DNA from: Cyanobacterium sp. Dongsha4
GTDB lineage: Bacteria; Cyanobacteriota; Cyanobacteriia; Cyanobacteriales; Cyanobacteriaceae
Direction of reading: 5' to 3'
Length of the DNA: 64,000 nucleotides
NCBI RefSeq assembly: GCF_036345015.1
Contig: NZ_CP084098.1
Span: forward strand, 1,935,326 to 1,999,325
Shown here piece by piece: positions 53,685 through 63,373 of this stretch. Numbering within the stretch: the first letter of the stretch is position 1; each line of letters starts with the position of its first letter. The notes beneath the pieces are model-generated. The model saw only the letters and a list, made by a program, of their open reading frames with translations, was not told where the DNA came from and did not search any database. Position numbers and translations under genes: made by a program.

Positions 53685-55880
53685 ATGGATAACGATAACA
53701 TTGCGGAACAAAAAAAATTAAGTGATTATTTAAACAAATTAGACTATCAAAGTTTAATTAAACATATAGAAGAAAAAATCGAAATAGATCCACAAAATTA
53801 TTATTATTACAATTATCTGGGATTAGCCTATTTTTTGAGTGGACAATCACTAGAAGCCCAATCGGCTTGGTTTTTTGTTTTTAATGGTGAAGAAAATGAT
53901 ATATATTTACAACAATTAGCCAAACTTTTAGAGCAAGAAGCACAAAGATATTTTAATTTCAACTCTTATCATGTTAGCTATTCTTTAAGACAAATTATCC
54001 GAGAAATATTACCTAACAACATAGACAATTTATTTTTTATAGTAGAAAATTTAATACCCCTAAATATATTTAATAATAATTATGAGCAGGAAATAAACAT
54101 AATTGCTATTTTACAGCAAATTAATGATAATCAATTTTATTTTGATAAAATATACACTGTTTTAGATAAGATATTAGATTTTAACTATCAAACAAATATA
54201 GATTTAGTTGAACAACTTTTCAGAGTATATCCCAATAAACAAGAATTATTAAATTTTATTAATAAAAAGACCTTATATTTAGGTAATATCAAAAAATGGT
54301 TTAACTTTGCTGGAGATCTTTTATCCCTTTCTCTAAAATATATAATTGATCATCCACAAAAAATAAGCACTTTGAAAGATATATGCGGTTATTACATTTC
54401 TGGCAGTAACTATCAAAAAGCACAACATTACGCAGAAATATTCCAACAAGAAGCTATCAGTAAATCAGAAAAAGCCTTTGCATCTTACCAAATGGTTCGT
54501 TTAATGATGGACAAATGTGATTGGTATAACAGTAATAACTTAAGAGAAGAATACAGACAAAATTTATTAAGTCTGGAAGGTGAAAATATAGAGGATATTG
54601 AAAGTTATTTAATTGACTTTTTTATCACTATATCAGAATGTTTATTATACTTTGATGATGAACCTGCTTATAATCGACAAATATTCAACCACTGTGCCTC
54701 ACTATTTGAAGAATTTGTGAGAAAATATTATGCTTTTGTTAACTTTAGTCCATATAAATTAGTCAGAAATAACAACAAAAAATTGAAAATTGGTTATATT
54801 GCCCATACTTTCCGAAATCATTGTGTCGGTATCTTAAGTCGTTGGCTTTTCTATTATCACAATAAAAATGAATTTGATATATATGTATATTTAATTGGCT
54901 CTGAAGAAGATGAAATTACAGCAAAATGGTTTAAATCAAATAGTAAAAAATATGTAAATCTTCCTAATCATGTTGTTAAAGTTGTCGAAGAAATAAGAAA
55001 AGATAATATTGATATTTTAGTAGAACTAGATTGTTTTACATCTAGAACAACCCAAGGAATTATGGCTCTAAAACCTGCCCCTATACAGGTAAGTTGGTTG
55101 GGTTTAGATTCAACAGGATTACCTAGCATCGACTATTTTCTCACAGACACTTATGTTTTACCCAATAATGCTCAAGAATACTATCGAGAAAAATTATGGC
55201 GTTTACCCCATAGCTATTTGGCAGTAGATGGATTTGAAGTGGGTATTTCTTCAGTGAATCGAAAAGATTTAGATATTCCAGAAGATGCTATCGTTTATTT
55301 AAGCCTACAAACTCCCTTTAAAAGACATCCAGATAATATTCGATTGCAAATGAAAATTTTAGCGGCATTACCGAATAGTTATTTTTTAATCTCTGCGGGA
55401 TCCTATCTGGACAGTATTATAGAAAATGTGAGAAATTTGTTTACTGTCATCGCACTAGAGGAAGGAGTAAACCCAGAAAAAATAAAACTTCTACCTTTTT
55501 TACCCCTTCAAGAATATAGAGGATTTTTAACAGTGGGAGATGTGGTTTTAGATACCTATCCCTTTAATGGTGCAACTACTACTTTAGACGCATTATGGCT
55601 AGAAATTCCATTGGTAACTAAAGTCGGACAACAATTTCATGCTCGTCAGGGCTATACTTTTTTGAAAAACTTAGGTATTGATGAGGGTATTGCTTGGAAT
55701 GATGAAGATTATATTCAATGGGGTATAAAATTTGGTAAGGATGAGAATTTAAGAAAAAATGTAACCTGGAAATTAAAACAATCAAAAAGAACATCTCCTT
55801 TATGGAATACAGAAAAATTAACCAGAAATATAGAAAATAGTTATCAAAAAATGTGGCAACTATATATTAAAGAAAGTTAA
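53685..55880 (+). CDS. TPR-GT41 glycosyltransferase (SPINDLY/O-GlcNAc transferase-like), copy 1
   Basis: 731 residues. The N-terminal about 360 form TPR-like helices (YNYLGLAYFLSGQSLEAQSA). The C-terminal about 360 are a GT41 catalytic region: KIGYIAHTFRNHCVGILSRW, ALKPAPIQVSWLGLDSTG, YLSLQTPFKRHPDNIRLQMK (the Lys in FKR sits where OGT uses Lys to bind UDP) and DVVLDTYPFNGATTTLDALW with TKVGQQFHARQGYTFLKNLG. GT41 enzymes add a single sugar to Ser/Thr of cytoplasmic proteins, and bacterial relatives glycosylate flagellin and other surface proteins. Upstream neighbour 19 bases away; likely in the pilin transcript. Confidence 0.9.
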   Translation: MDNDNIAEQKKLSDYLNKLDYQSLIKHIEEKIEIDPQNYYYYNYLGLAYFLSGQSLEAQSAWFFVFNGEENDIYLQQLAKLLEQEAQRYFNFNSYHVSYSLRQIIREILPNNIDNLFFIVENLIPLNIFNNNYEQEINIIAILQQINDNQFYFDKIYTVLDKILDFNYQTNIDLVEQLFRVYPNKQELLNFINKKTLYLGNIKKWFNFAGDLLSLSLKYIIDHPQKISTLKDICGYYISGSNYQKAQHYAEIFQQEAISKSEKAFASYQMVRLMMDKCDWYNSNNLREEYRQNLLSLEGENIEDIESYLIDFFITISECLLYFDDEPAYNRQIFNHCASLFEEFVRKYYAFVNFSPYKLVRNNNKKLKIGYIAHTFRNHCVGILSRWLFYYHNKNEFDIYVYLIGSEEDEITAKWFKSNSKKYVNLPNHVVKVVEEIRKDNIDILVELDCFTSRTTQGIMALKPAPIQVSWLGLDSTGLPSIDYFLTDTYVLPNNAQEYYREKLWRLPHSYLAVDGFEVGISSVNRKDLDIPEDAIVYLSLQTPFKRHPDNIRLQMKILAALPNSYFLISAGSYLDSIIENVRNLFTVIALEEGVNPEKIKLLPFLPLQEYRGFLTVGDVVLDTYPFNGATTTLDALWLEIPLVTKVGQQFHARQGYTFLKNLGIDEGIAWNDEDYIQWGIKFGKDENLRKNVTWKLKQSKRTSPLWNTEKLTRNIENSYQKMWQLYIKES

Positions 55881-55937
55881 TTACTCAGATGGTCAAATTT
55901 TCCCTAATTATAGCAATTTTCAGCATTATGAGGTACA

Positions 55938-55976
55938 AACAGATCCCCCTAAATCCTCCTTAACAAGGGGGACTTG
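55938..55976. repeat. Dispersed C/G-rich repeat with small hairpin
   Basis: CAGATCCCCCTAAATCCTCC then TTAACAAGGGGGACTTGCAA: a diverged relative of the units at 49861 and 51414, with CCCCCT and AGGGGG arms. It lies between two GT41 genes and could cause partial transcription stop between them. Confidence 0.55.
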
Positions 55977-56041
55977 CAAATAAAAAAATATATCTCATAA
56001 ACATAGGAAATGCTATAGATTTACTTATTAACACATATTTT

Positions 56042-59000
56042 ATGACAATGAATATCCTAGTAACGATTCCCCACTATTATAAATCTCAACCTGACTCCCA
56101 ATACGGTTCACAAAGAAACCCTCAATCAAGAATCCATGCTTTATCAGAAGTAATACTACATTTACAACAATTATTTGGACTTGAACAATCAATAATATTG
56201 ATAGATGAAAAAAAGGCTATCTCCGCTAATAATTTATTGAGAAGCAAAATAGAGATTGTTATATGTACCACGGGTAATAATCATTTACTAGATCAATTAG
56301 ATATTCCTAGCTCTCTTTTTTCTCACCATAGAACTAACTGTGATCCTCTCCTCTTAGGATTTGAATGTCATCAAGTTCTTGCGGATAATTTAGGAAAATA
56401 CGACTATTATTGCTATTTAGAAGATGATCTGGTGATTGTAGATCCTCTTTTTTTTAATAAACTAAATTGGTTTAATAGTCATTATGATGAAAGCAAATTA
56501 TTAGTCCCTTATCGTTATGAATTAGGACTTAATCAAAATATTGGTAAATGTTATATCGATGGTGATTTAAGCCCAAGTATATCAGATTCTTTTCAAAGGG
56601 TTAATGATGAACCAGAATTAAAACAAGATTTTCTTGATCTTTCCATCGTATTTGAAAGAGTTTTGAATCCTCATTCAGGTTGTTTTTTTCTTAATCAAAA
56701 GCAAATGAATCTCTGGATACATCAAGACTATTTTTTAGATCGTTGTACGGATTTCATTGGTCCTTTGGAAAGTAGTGCAACTTTGGGAATTATGAAAACA
56801 TTTAAGGTATATAAACCCGCCATTGAATGTATTAATTTTCTGGAGTTATATCATGGGGATCAGGGCTTTATTCATCAATTGGGTTCAACCTTTGAAATTG
56901 ATTTAGAGAACCAATGGGAACAAAAAATCAAGAGGTATTTAAAAAAAGGACATTATCAAGAATTAATTAAATTTTTAGAAAGTAATGAGCAGATTGAAAA
57001 CTCATTATATTATTGTTATTTAGGTTTAGCTTATTTTCTAAATACCAGAAAAGACGAGGCATTTTCAGCATGGTTTTTTGTATTTCAAGATAGCGATTTT
57101 CCAACAAAAAATCTCGTTAATATTTTAGAAGTAGAAGCCCAAAGAAATTTACAAAACACTAACTATCAATTAAGTTATGAAATTAGAGAAGTTATAGAGG
57201 AAATAGATCCTTACAATGTTAATAATTTACTTTTGATGATGGATCTAGCCATTGAACTCAAGATAGAGTTAATTAATCAAGAATATTTGGCAAAAATAAT
57301 CGTAGCTATCAGAAATTCTCAGCTAGATGACATAGACTTTAATCTTATACACAGATTTTTGGAAAATATTTTAGATTTTCCCTTTAATCTCAATATCGAA
57401 TTAGTTGACACGATTTTAGAATCAGCAGAGGCATCATTCAGAGAAAATTTAATTAAATTAGCTATACAAAAAGCCTATCAATTAGCACATTTTACAAGAT
57501 ATCCTTTATATGCGGCAGATTTAGGATCTACTTGTCTCAAATATTGCCCAAAAAATCTTTTTGTTTTGCAAAATACTTTTTTCTATTTAATGTTAGCCTA
57601 TCAGTTTGAACGAGCTAAAACAATGGCAGAACAATTTCAATTAAATGCCATAACCTTAGAAGAAAAAGCCTATAGTTCTTATTTATTAATTCATTGGATG
57701 TTAAAAAGTGGTGCTTGGTTAGAGAGGGAATCTTTGGTGAAGAATTATCAAACATCTCTATCTAATTTAGCAAAGAAAAATGAGGGAAACATAGCTACTT
57801 ATATTCACTGTGCTTTAGTTTATATGACACAATACTTATTGTATTTTGAAGATAATCCTCAATATAATCGACATATTATTAACGGAATTTCAAGGATTTA
57901 TCAAAGTCATTTTAATCATCTCCAATTAGAACTGTGCAAAGATAAAAATTATCGAAAAAATAGTCTTGTTAAGAAAAAAATCAAAATAGGTTATATTGCT
58001 TTTACTTTCAGAAATCATTGTGTAGCTTATCTTTGTCGCCATTGTATTAGCTTTATTGATCGTAGTAAATTCGATATATATATATATATGCTAGGAACGA
58101 TACAGGATGAGATAACAGAACAATATTTTAAAAAAGATGTAACCAAATTTATTGCTTTTCCAAAAGATTATCAACGCACAGCACAAGAGATAGAAAAGGA
58201 CCATCTTGATATATTGGTTGATTTAGATTGTTTTACAAATGATATTACCCATGCTGTAATGGCTTTAAAACCAGCCCCTATACAAGTCAGTTGGCTTGGC
58301 TTAGATTCTACGGGAATACCAACAATTGATTATTTTATGGTTGATCCTTATGTTGTTACTCAAAATGCTAAAAACTATTATCGAGAAAAGTTATGGTTTT
58401 TTCCACAAACTTATTTAGCGGTTAATGGTTTTGAAATAGGAATTAGTAATTTAAGAAGACAGGATTTAGATATCCCTGAAGATAGTATAGTTTATATGAG
58501 TTTGCAAAATGGAGAAAAAAGACTTCCTGAGAACATAAAATTGCAAATGAAAATTTTACAGAAAGTTCCCTCCAGTTATTTTCTGGTTTCTGGGGGTTTT
58601 AATGAAATTATGCAAAATAACATTATATTCTTATTTGAAATGATTGCAGAAGAAGAAGGAGTGGATTCAAAAAGAATTAAAGTTTTACCTTTTATGCCCG
58701 TCAATACCTATCGAGGTAATATTATATTGGGGGATGTGGTGTTAGATACTTATCCTTTTAATGGTGCAACAACAACTCTCGATGCTTTATGGTTAAATAT
58801 TCCCCTTGTTACTAGGGTAGGTGAACAATTTCATGCTCGTCAAGGTTATACTTTCCTTACAAATTTGGGTATTGGGGAGGGTATTGCTTGGAATGACGAG
58901 GAATATATTGAATGGGGAGTAAAGTTTGGCACGGATGAGGAGTTAAGAAAGAAAGTATATTGGAAGTTAAGGGAGTCGAAAAAGACTTCTCCTCTGTGGA

Positions 59001-59089
59001 ATGGAAAGCAGTTTGCTAGGGAAATGGAGAAAGCCTATCAGCAAATGTGGGAAATCAATGTCAGTAAACAGACTAAGATGGAATCATAA
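56042..59089 (+). CDS. Fusion of a GT-A-like glycosyltransferase with TPR-GT41, copy 2
   Basis: 1015 residues. The first about 290 are a separate glycosyltransferase-like domain: ILVTIPHYYKSQPDSQYGSQ, IICTTGNN-like VICTTGNNHLL, and an acidic DXD-type motif in YYCYLEDDLVIVDPLFFNK with LYHGDQGFIHQLGS near its end. Residues about 300-650 are TPR-like, starting YYCYLGLAYFLNTRKDEAFS, and about 650-1010 are GT41, closely like copy 1 (KPAPIQVSWLGLDSTGIP, DTYPFNGATTTLDALWLNIP, VGEQFHARQGYTFLTNLG). So the protein could add two different sugars. It starts at ATG 56042, or at the second Met three codons on. Confidence 0.88.
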   Translation: MTMNILVTIPHYYKSQPDSQYGSQRNPQSRIHALSEVILHLQQLFGLEQSIILIDEKKAISANNLLRSKIEIVICTTGNNHLLDQLDIPSSLFSHHRTNCDPLLLGFECHQVLADNLGKYDYYCYLEDDLVIVDPLFFNKLNWFNSHYDESKLLVPYRYELGLNQNIGKCYIDGDLSPSISDSFQRVNDEPELKQDFLDLSIVFERVLNPHSGCFFLNQKQMNLWIHQDYFLDRCTDFIGPLESSATLGIMKTFKVYKPAIECINFLELYHGDQGFIHQLGSTFEIDLENQWEQKIKRYLKKGHYQELIKFLESNEQIENSLYYCYLGLAYFLNTRKDEAFSAWFFVFQDSDFPTKNLVNILEVEAQRNLQNTNYQLSYEIREVIEEIDPYNVNNLLLMMDLAIELKIELINQEYLAKIIVAIRNSQLDDIDFNLIHRFLENILDFPFNLNIELVDTILESAEASFRENLIKLAIQKAYQLAHFTRYPLYAADLGSTCLKYCPKNLFVLQNTFFYLMLAYQFERAKTMAEQFQLNAITLEEKAYSSYLLIHWMLKSGAWLERESLVKNYQTSLSNLAKKNEGNIATYIHCALVYMTQYLLYFEDNPQYNRHIINGISRIYQSHFNHLQLELCKDKNYRKNSLVKKKIKIGYIAFTFRNHCVAYLCRHCISFIDRSKFDIYIYMLGTIQDEITEQYFKKDVTKFIAFPKDYQRTAQEIEKDHLDILVDLDCFTNDITHAVMALKPAPIQVSWLGLDSTGIPTIDYFMVDPYVVTQNAKNYYREKLWFFPQTYLAVNGFEIGISNLRRQDLDIPEDSIVYMSLQNGEKRLPENIKLQMKILQKVPSSYFLVSGGFNEIMQNNIIFLFEMIAEEEGVDSKRIKVLPFMPVNTYRGNIILGDVVLDTYPFNGATTTLDALWLNIPLVTRVGEQFHARQGYTFLTNLGIGEGIAWNDEEYIEWGVKFGTDEELRKKVYWKLRESKKTSPLWNGKQFAREMEKAYQQMWEINVSKQTKMES

Positions 59090-59142
59090 TATGTTAAGGA
59101 TTGAGGCATCGTATCAAATATTAAGGAAAATTTATAAATATA

Positions 59143-61203
59143 ATGGATAATATTGACTATTCTGACATCGTCAAATTTTATCAAGAAGGGAAAACAGCCC
59201 AGCTAATTACTGCTTGTGAAAAATTTATTAGTAATAATCCCTGTGAAATAAATAATTATTGGTATTTAGGGGTTCTTTACTTATTAAATAATCAGATAAA
59301 GATGGCACAATCTGTGTGGATGTCAATATTATTGGAGAGTGAAAATATAGATGAAGAAACTCAACAATTAATCAAAATTATTCAGAATATAGCTATTAAT
59401 TTTGTCAAACTAAATTACTGGAAAGAAGCTAAATTATTTTATGAACAGTTAATTAATTTAGATGAAGAAAATTTGGTTTATTATAAGTATTTACTTGATC
59501 TAAATTTGCAAATAGGTAATGAAGAAGAAGCAGAAATTATTTTTAAATACTTAATTAATGTAGAAATTCAAGATCCTAACATTTATTTAGAATATGCTCG
59601 ATTTTTAGCGAAGCAATATCGTCACGAAGAATTATTTTTAACCTTACAGCAAGGAATTAAAGAATTTCCTTATGAGCAAAATTTATACTTAGCAATGGTT
59701 CAATTTCTTAGAAATAATGGACGGGCAAAAGATGCGATCGCACTTGCGGAAAAAGGTTTGGCATTGAATCCTCATAATATAATTTATCAGTTAGAAAATG
59801 CGAAAATATTACCTATAATTTATGAGAGTGAAAGAGAAATAGAATTTTATCGACAAAGATTTATTAATAATTTAGAAAATATATCTCAACATTTGTGTCT
59901 AAGAAATGAAATAGAGAGAAAAAATGCTTTAATGGCTATTAGTTTAAGTACAAACTTTTATCTCCAATATCAAGGAAAAAATGATCTAAACATTCAACAA
60001 AAATACGGGCAATTAGTAGAACAAGTAGTCAGGGCACATTTTCCACAATTTGTTAATACTGTCAAATATTCTCAGAAGCGAGAAGAAAAAATAAGATTAG
60101 GGATTATTTCTTGCCATTTTCGAGATCATAATGGGGCGAATTGGGCTTTAGGTTGGGTTAAGTTATTGGATAAAAATAAGTTTACTATTAACTGTTATTA
60201 TTTGGAAGATTTAAGAGATTATATAACGGAAGAATTCATAATATATAGTGATAAATTTTATTTCTGTTCGTCAGATTTAATAACAAATATAGAAGCCATT
60301 ATTCAGGATAAATTAGATGTTTTAATCTATACAGATATAGGGATGAAACCGGTTACCACTATATTAGCGAGTTTACGACTTTCTCTTGTCCAATGTGTAA
60401 CTTTAGGTCATCCAATTACTTCAGGTTTATCTACTATAGATTATTATATATCGAGAGAATTAATGGAAACAAAAAATAGTCAAGATCATTATACAGAAAA
60501 GCTCATTTTATTACCCAAAATTGGTCTTTATTTAGAGGAATTAAGTTTATCAAAAACAGCAAAAACAAGAGAAGAATTTGGTTTTGAACATAAATCTGTT
60601 CTTTATTTATCAACTCAATCTCTGTTCAAATACTTACCCCAATTTGATTATATTTATCCTAAGATTGCACTCAAAGTTACTACTGCAAAATTTATTTTTA
60701 TTGAGTTTCCCATTAGTAAATATGTAAATTTTTTATTTAGAAAAAGACTGAGAAAAGTCTTCGCTCAATATAATCTAAATTATCAGGATTATTGTGTGAT
60801 TTTACCCCGCCTCAATGAGGAAGAATTTATGAGTTTACATATAATCGGAGATATTTTTCTGGACACTTTGACTTGGTCAGCAGATAATACTTGTAGATTA
60901 GCTGTGAGTTGTGATTTACCCATTGTAACTTGTCCGGGTGAATTTATGAGGGGCAGACATTCCTACGGAATTTTAAAAATGATTAATGTGGAAGATACTA
61001 TTACTTATTCGGAAAAAGACTATATCGATATGGCAATAAAGTTAGGGAATAATCAGCAATGGAGACAGAAAATAATTGATAAAATGAAACTTAATAAACA
61101 TAAACTATTCTATGATTTAGATTCTGTTCAAGGTTTAGAAAAATTTTTAATGGAAGTTGTCAATAATGACATAAATGTTAAAAATTATAAATTAAGATTT
61201 TAA
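59143..61203 (+). CDS. TPR-GT41-like glycosyltransferase, divergent copy 3
   Basis: 686 residues. The N-terminal about 290 hold TPR repeats (NYWYLGVLYLLNNQIKMAQS, NEEEAEIIFKYLINVEIQDP, AKDAIALAEKGLALNPHNII). The C-terminal GT41-like region differs from copies 1 and 2 and resembles the more usual bacterial SPINDLY form: RLGIISCHFRDHNGANWALG, LVQCVTLGHPITSGLSTIDY, YLSTQSLFKYLPQFDYIYPK, GDIFLDTLTWSADNTCRLAV and CPGEFMRGRHSYGILKM. It probably came from another lineage instead of the tandem duplication that made the first two. The donor sugar is unknown. Confidence 0.87.
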   Translation: MDNIDYSDIVKFYQEGKTAQLITACEKFISNNPCEINNYWYLGVLYLLNNQIKMAQSVWMSILLESENIDEETQQLIKIIQNIAINFVKLNYWKEAKLFYEQLINLDEENLVYYKYLLDLNLQIGNEEEAEIIFKYLINVEIQDPNIYLEYARFLAKQYRHEELFLTLQQGIKEFPYEQNLYLAMVQFLRNNGRAKDAIALAEKGLALNPHNIIYQLENAKILPIIYESEREIEFYRQRFINNLENISQHLCLRNEIERKNALMAISLSTNFYLQYQGKNDLNIQQKYGQLVEQVVRAHFPQFVNTVKYSQKREEKIRLGIISCHFRDHNGANWALGWVKLLDKNKFTINCYYLEDLRDYITEEFIIYSDKFYFCSSDLITNIEAIIQDKLDVLIYTDIGMKPVTTILASLRLSLVQCVTLGHPITSGLSTIDYYISRELMETKNSQDHYTEKLILLPKIGLYLEELSLSKTAKTREEFGFEHKSVLYLSTQSLFKYLPQFDYIYPKIALKVTTAKFIFIEFPISKYVNFLFRKRLRKVFAQYNLNYQDYCVILPRLNEEEFMSLHIIGDIFLDTLTWSADNTCRLAVSCDLPIVTCPGEFMRGRHSYGILKMINVEDTITYSEKDYIDMAIKLGNNQQWRQKIIDKMKLNKHKLFYDLDSVQGLEKFLMEVVNNDINVKNYKLRF

Positions 61204-61247
61204 AAATAAAATTAATGATAAAATAAAATAAAACTGTTTTATAAATT

Positions 61248-61724
61248 ATGAAATGGCAAGAAGTTTGTGATAATAAATATTTACAAGATTTACCATTCAA
61301 AATAGAGTTAAATAAATGGGGACAAATTGTTATGAGTCCTGTTAAAATTAGACATTCTTTTTATCAGGGGAGAATCTTACTTTTATTGGAGTCTTTTTTG
61401 AAAACGGGTGAAGTCATGCCAGAATGTGCCATAAATACATCCGATGGAGTTAAAGTTGCTGATGTGGTATGGTATTCAAATAAAAGATTTCAACAAATTG
61501 AAGATGAAGTATCTGCCTCCATTGCCCCAGAAATTTGTATAGAGGTAAAATCAAGTGGGAATACAGAAGGAGAAATGCTATTCAAAAAACAGTTATATTT
61601 CTCGGCAGAGGCGATGGAAGTTTGGCTATGTGATGAAAATGGGAGTATCACCTTTTACGATAAACAAGGTAAATTAGAAAAATCTTTTTTAGTACCCGAT
61701 TTTCCTGATCAAATTAAACGATAA
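61248..61724 (+). CDS. Uma2-family (DUF820) nuclease-like protein
   Basis: 158 residues of the Uma2 family, which has a PD-(D/E)XK fold and is hugely expanded in cyanobacteria. Active-site residues visible are Asp72 in KVADVVWYS, and Glu99 and Lys101 in ICIEVKSS. The N-terminal MSPVKIRHSFYQGRI and ending PDFPDQIKR are typical. No DNA-cutting role has been shown for most members. It sits between two glycosyltransferase genes on the same strand without obvious functional link; Uma2 genes commonly insert anywhere. Confidence 0.88.
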   Translation: MKWQEVCDNKYLQDLPFKIELNKWGQIVMSPVKIRHSFYQGRILLLLESFLKTGEVMPECAINTSDGVKVADVVWYSNKRFQQIEDEVSASIAPEICIEVKSSGNTEGEMLFKKQLYFSAEAMEVWLCDENGSITFYDKQGKLEKSFLVPDFPDQIKR

Positions 61725-61755
61725 TACAAGTTTATAAGTACTTATCACATAAATA

Positions 61756-62961
61756 ATGGAAAAATTGGCGATCGCACTTATTAAATCACAACTGCACCAT
61801 AAATGTTTAATAGAAACTCAGGAAGCGATTCACTATACTTTACAAGATATGGGTTTTGATAGCATTTTAACTGATGATTTGGGAAGATGCGATCGACAAT
61901 ATATTATTTTAGGTGTTAATAATTTACTTTATCCGAATCAGGTTGAATTACCCCCTAACTCAATTATTTATAATCTCGAACAAATTTATCCTGAATCTCC
62001 ATGGATACAATCTGGCTATCTGGATTATCTATATCAATATCCTATCTGGGATTATAGTTTATCGAATATCGCTCAGTTACAAAAATGGGGTATTAACAAT
62101 ATTCAACACCTACCCATCGGTTATCATCCCTGCTTGACTTGCATTCCTAACAATGAGAATCAAGATATTGATGTATTGTTTTATGGCTCAATTAATGAAC
62201 ATCGTCAAGAAATTATAGACAGTTTAAAAGAGGAAGGAATAAAAGTTGAGGCACTTTTTGGGGTTTATGGAGAGGAAAGAAACCGCTATATTGCCAGAAG
62301 TAAAATTGTTTTAAATATGCACTTTTACGAAGCTCAAGTTTTTGAAATTGTGAGGGTTTCTCATTTGTTAGCAAATCGAGTTTTTGTTATCTCAGAAAAG
62401 GGTAATAATTTTCAGGAAGAAAGTTATTTTCAAGAAGGTTTAGTATTTTGTAATTATGAAGATTTAGTTTCCACTTGTATCGAGTATTTAAAAAGGGAGC
62501 GAGATAGAAAGATAATTGCAGAAAGAGGTTATAATTTATTCACAAGTCTTCCTTTACAAGAATATTTAAAACCCCTAATTAATTCTCTTTCTCAAAATAT
62601 TTATAATTGCCATAAATTTATCAAAGATTTTTATCGAAAAAATCAAGCTAAAACCGCTTTTAATCAAGGTCATTATCAAGATGCGATCGCACTTTATGAA
62701 CAAAGTTTACAAGTTGATAGAGATTGTTTAGAGAGTCATGTTTATTTAGCATTAGCTTTTTTATATGATAATAATGATTTAGCGTCTGAATTAACCTTAT
62801 ATTCTTTTATTTCTGAAGGGGAAGAAAAAGGAGAAGATGTAATCTTATTAACCGAAAATGTATGTAAATTATTAAGTAAGGAACTCGAACAACAACTATT
62901 ATTAAATAATCTGGAATTAGCGAGTAAGATTAAAGTATATATTGAAAGTTTATCACAATAA
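61756..62961 (+). CDS. Glycosyltransferase-like protein with C-terminal TPR segment
   Basis: 401 residues. The first about 290 form a GT-B-like domain of the CgeB/GT1-like kind: YIILGVNNLLYPNQVELPPN, YNLEQIYPESPWI, a central strand DIDVLFYGSINEHRQEIIDS, IARSKIVLNMHFYEAQVFEI, VRVSHLLANRVFVISEKG. Residues about 300-400 are helical repeats (YQDAIALYEQSLQVDRDCLE, HVYLALAFLYDNNDLASELT) like those in the GT41 neighbours. So a fourth TPR-glycosyltransferase is present here. It follows the Uma2 gene by 31 bases and is followed after 3 bases by the nucleotidyltransferase. Substrate unknown. Confidence 0.8.
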   Translation: MEKLAIALIKSQLHHKCLIETQEAIHYTLQDMGFDSILTDDLGRCDRQYIILGVNNLLYPNQVELPPNSIIYNLEQIYPESPWIQSGYLDYLYQYPIWDYSLSNIAQLQKWGINNIQHLPIGYHPCLTCIPNNENQDIDVLFYGSINEHRQEIIDSLKEEGIKVEALFGVYGEERNRYIARSKIVLNMHFYEAQVFEIVRVSHLLANRVFVISEKGNNFQEESYFQEGLVFCNYEDLVSTCIEYLKRERDRKIIAERGYNLFTSLPLQEYLKPLINSLSQNIYNCHKFIKDFYRKNQAKTAFNQGHYQDAIALYEQSLQVDRDCLESHVYLALAFLYDNNDLASELTLYSFISEGEEKGEDVILLTENVCKLLSKELEQQLLLNNLELASKIKVYIESLSQ

Positions 62962-62964
62962 ATT

Positions 62965-63318
62965 ATGACAGTAGCTATTAGCGAAATAATCGAAAATGGG
63001 ATAATTTTTGATCTAAAAAATTGGAATAAAAAAATAATGAATAGTAATAAATTACTTGAAAATGTTAATCAATTATTTAAAATATTAGAGAATCGCAAAA
63101 TTAACTACTTATTAGTTGGAGGAGTAGCTTTATTAAGCTATATTGAAGGAAGAAATACTCAAGATATTGACTTAATCTTATCTGTTGATGAATTGAATCA
63201 GCTACCAGAAATGATTGTTAATGAACAAAAGAAAGATTTCATAAGAGGGAGTTTTGGCTTTTTACAAATTGATATTTTACTAACTCAAAATAATTTATTT
63301 AACCTCAGTTTTGGATAA
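62965..63318 (+). CDS. Nucleotidyltransferase-like (MNT/DUF6036-type) protein, probably truncated
   Basis: 117 residues. It carries the polymerase-beta-type signature NYLLVGGVALLSYIEGRNTQ followed by DIDLIL, with Asp residues for metal binding, then FGFLQIDILLTQ holding the third acidic position. The protein ends abruptly at NLFNLSFG, whereas relatives run to about 170-190 residues. The stop lies 55 bases before an IS982 transposase gene, so an insertion has probably removed the C-terminus. The Met at residue 25 (63037) is an alternative start. Such proteins can be antitoxins with HEPN partners; none is seen here. Confidence 0.68.
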   Translation: MTVAISEIIENGIIFDLKNWNKKIMNSNKLLENVNQLFKILENRKINYLLVGGVALLSYIEGRNTQDIDLILSVDELNQLPEMIVNEQKKDFIRGSFGFLQIDILLTQNNLFNLSFG

Positions 63319-63373
63319 GAAAACAGGCAGATAGTAAGCTGAATATAACAAACCATCAACTAACTACTGCCCT

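Noticed and set aside
62965-63318. MNT/HEPN toxin-antitoxin module
   Set aside because: The nucleotidyltransferase motif fits an MNT-type antitoxin, but no HEPN gene is adjacent; the preceding gene is a glycosyltransferase and the following one a transposase.
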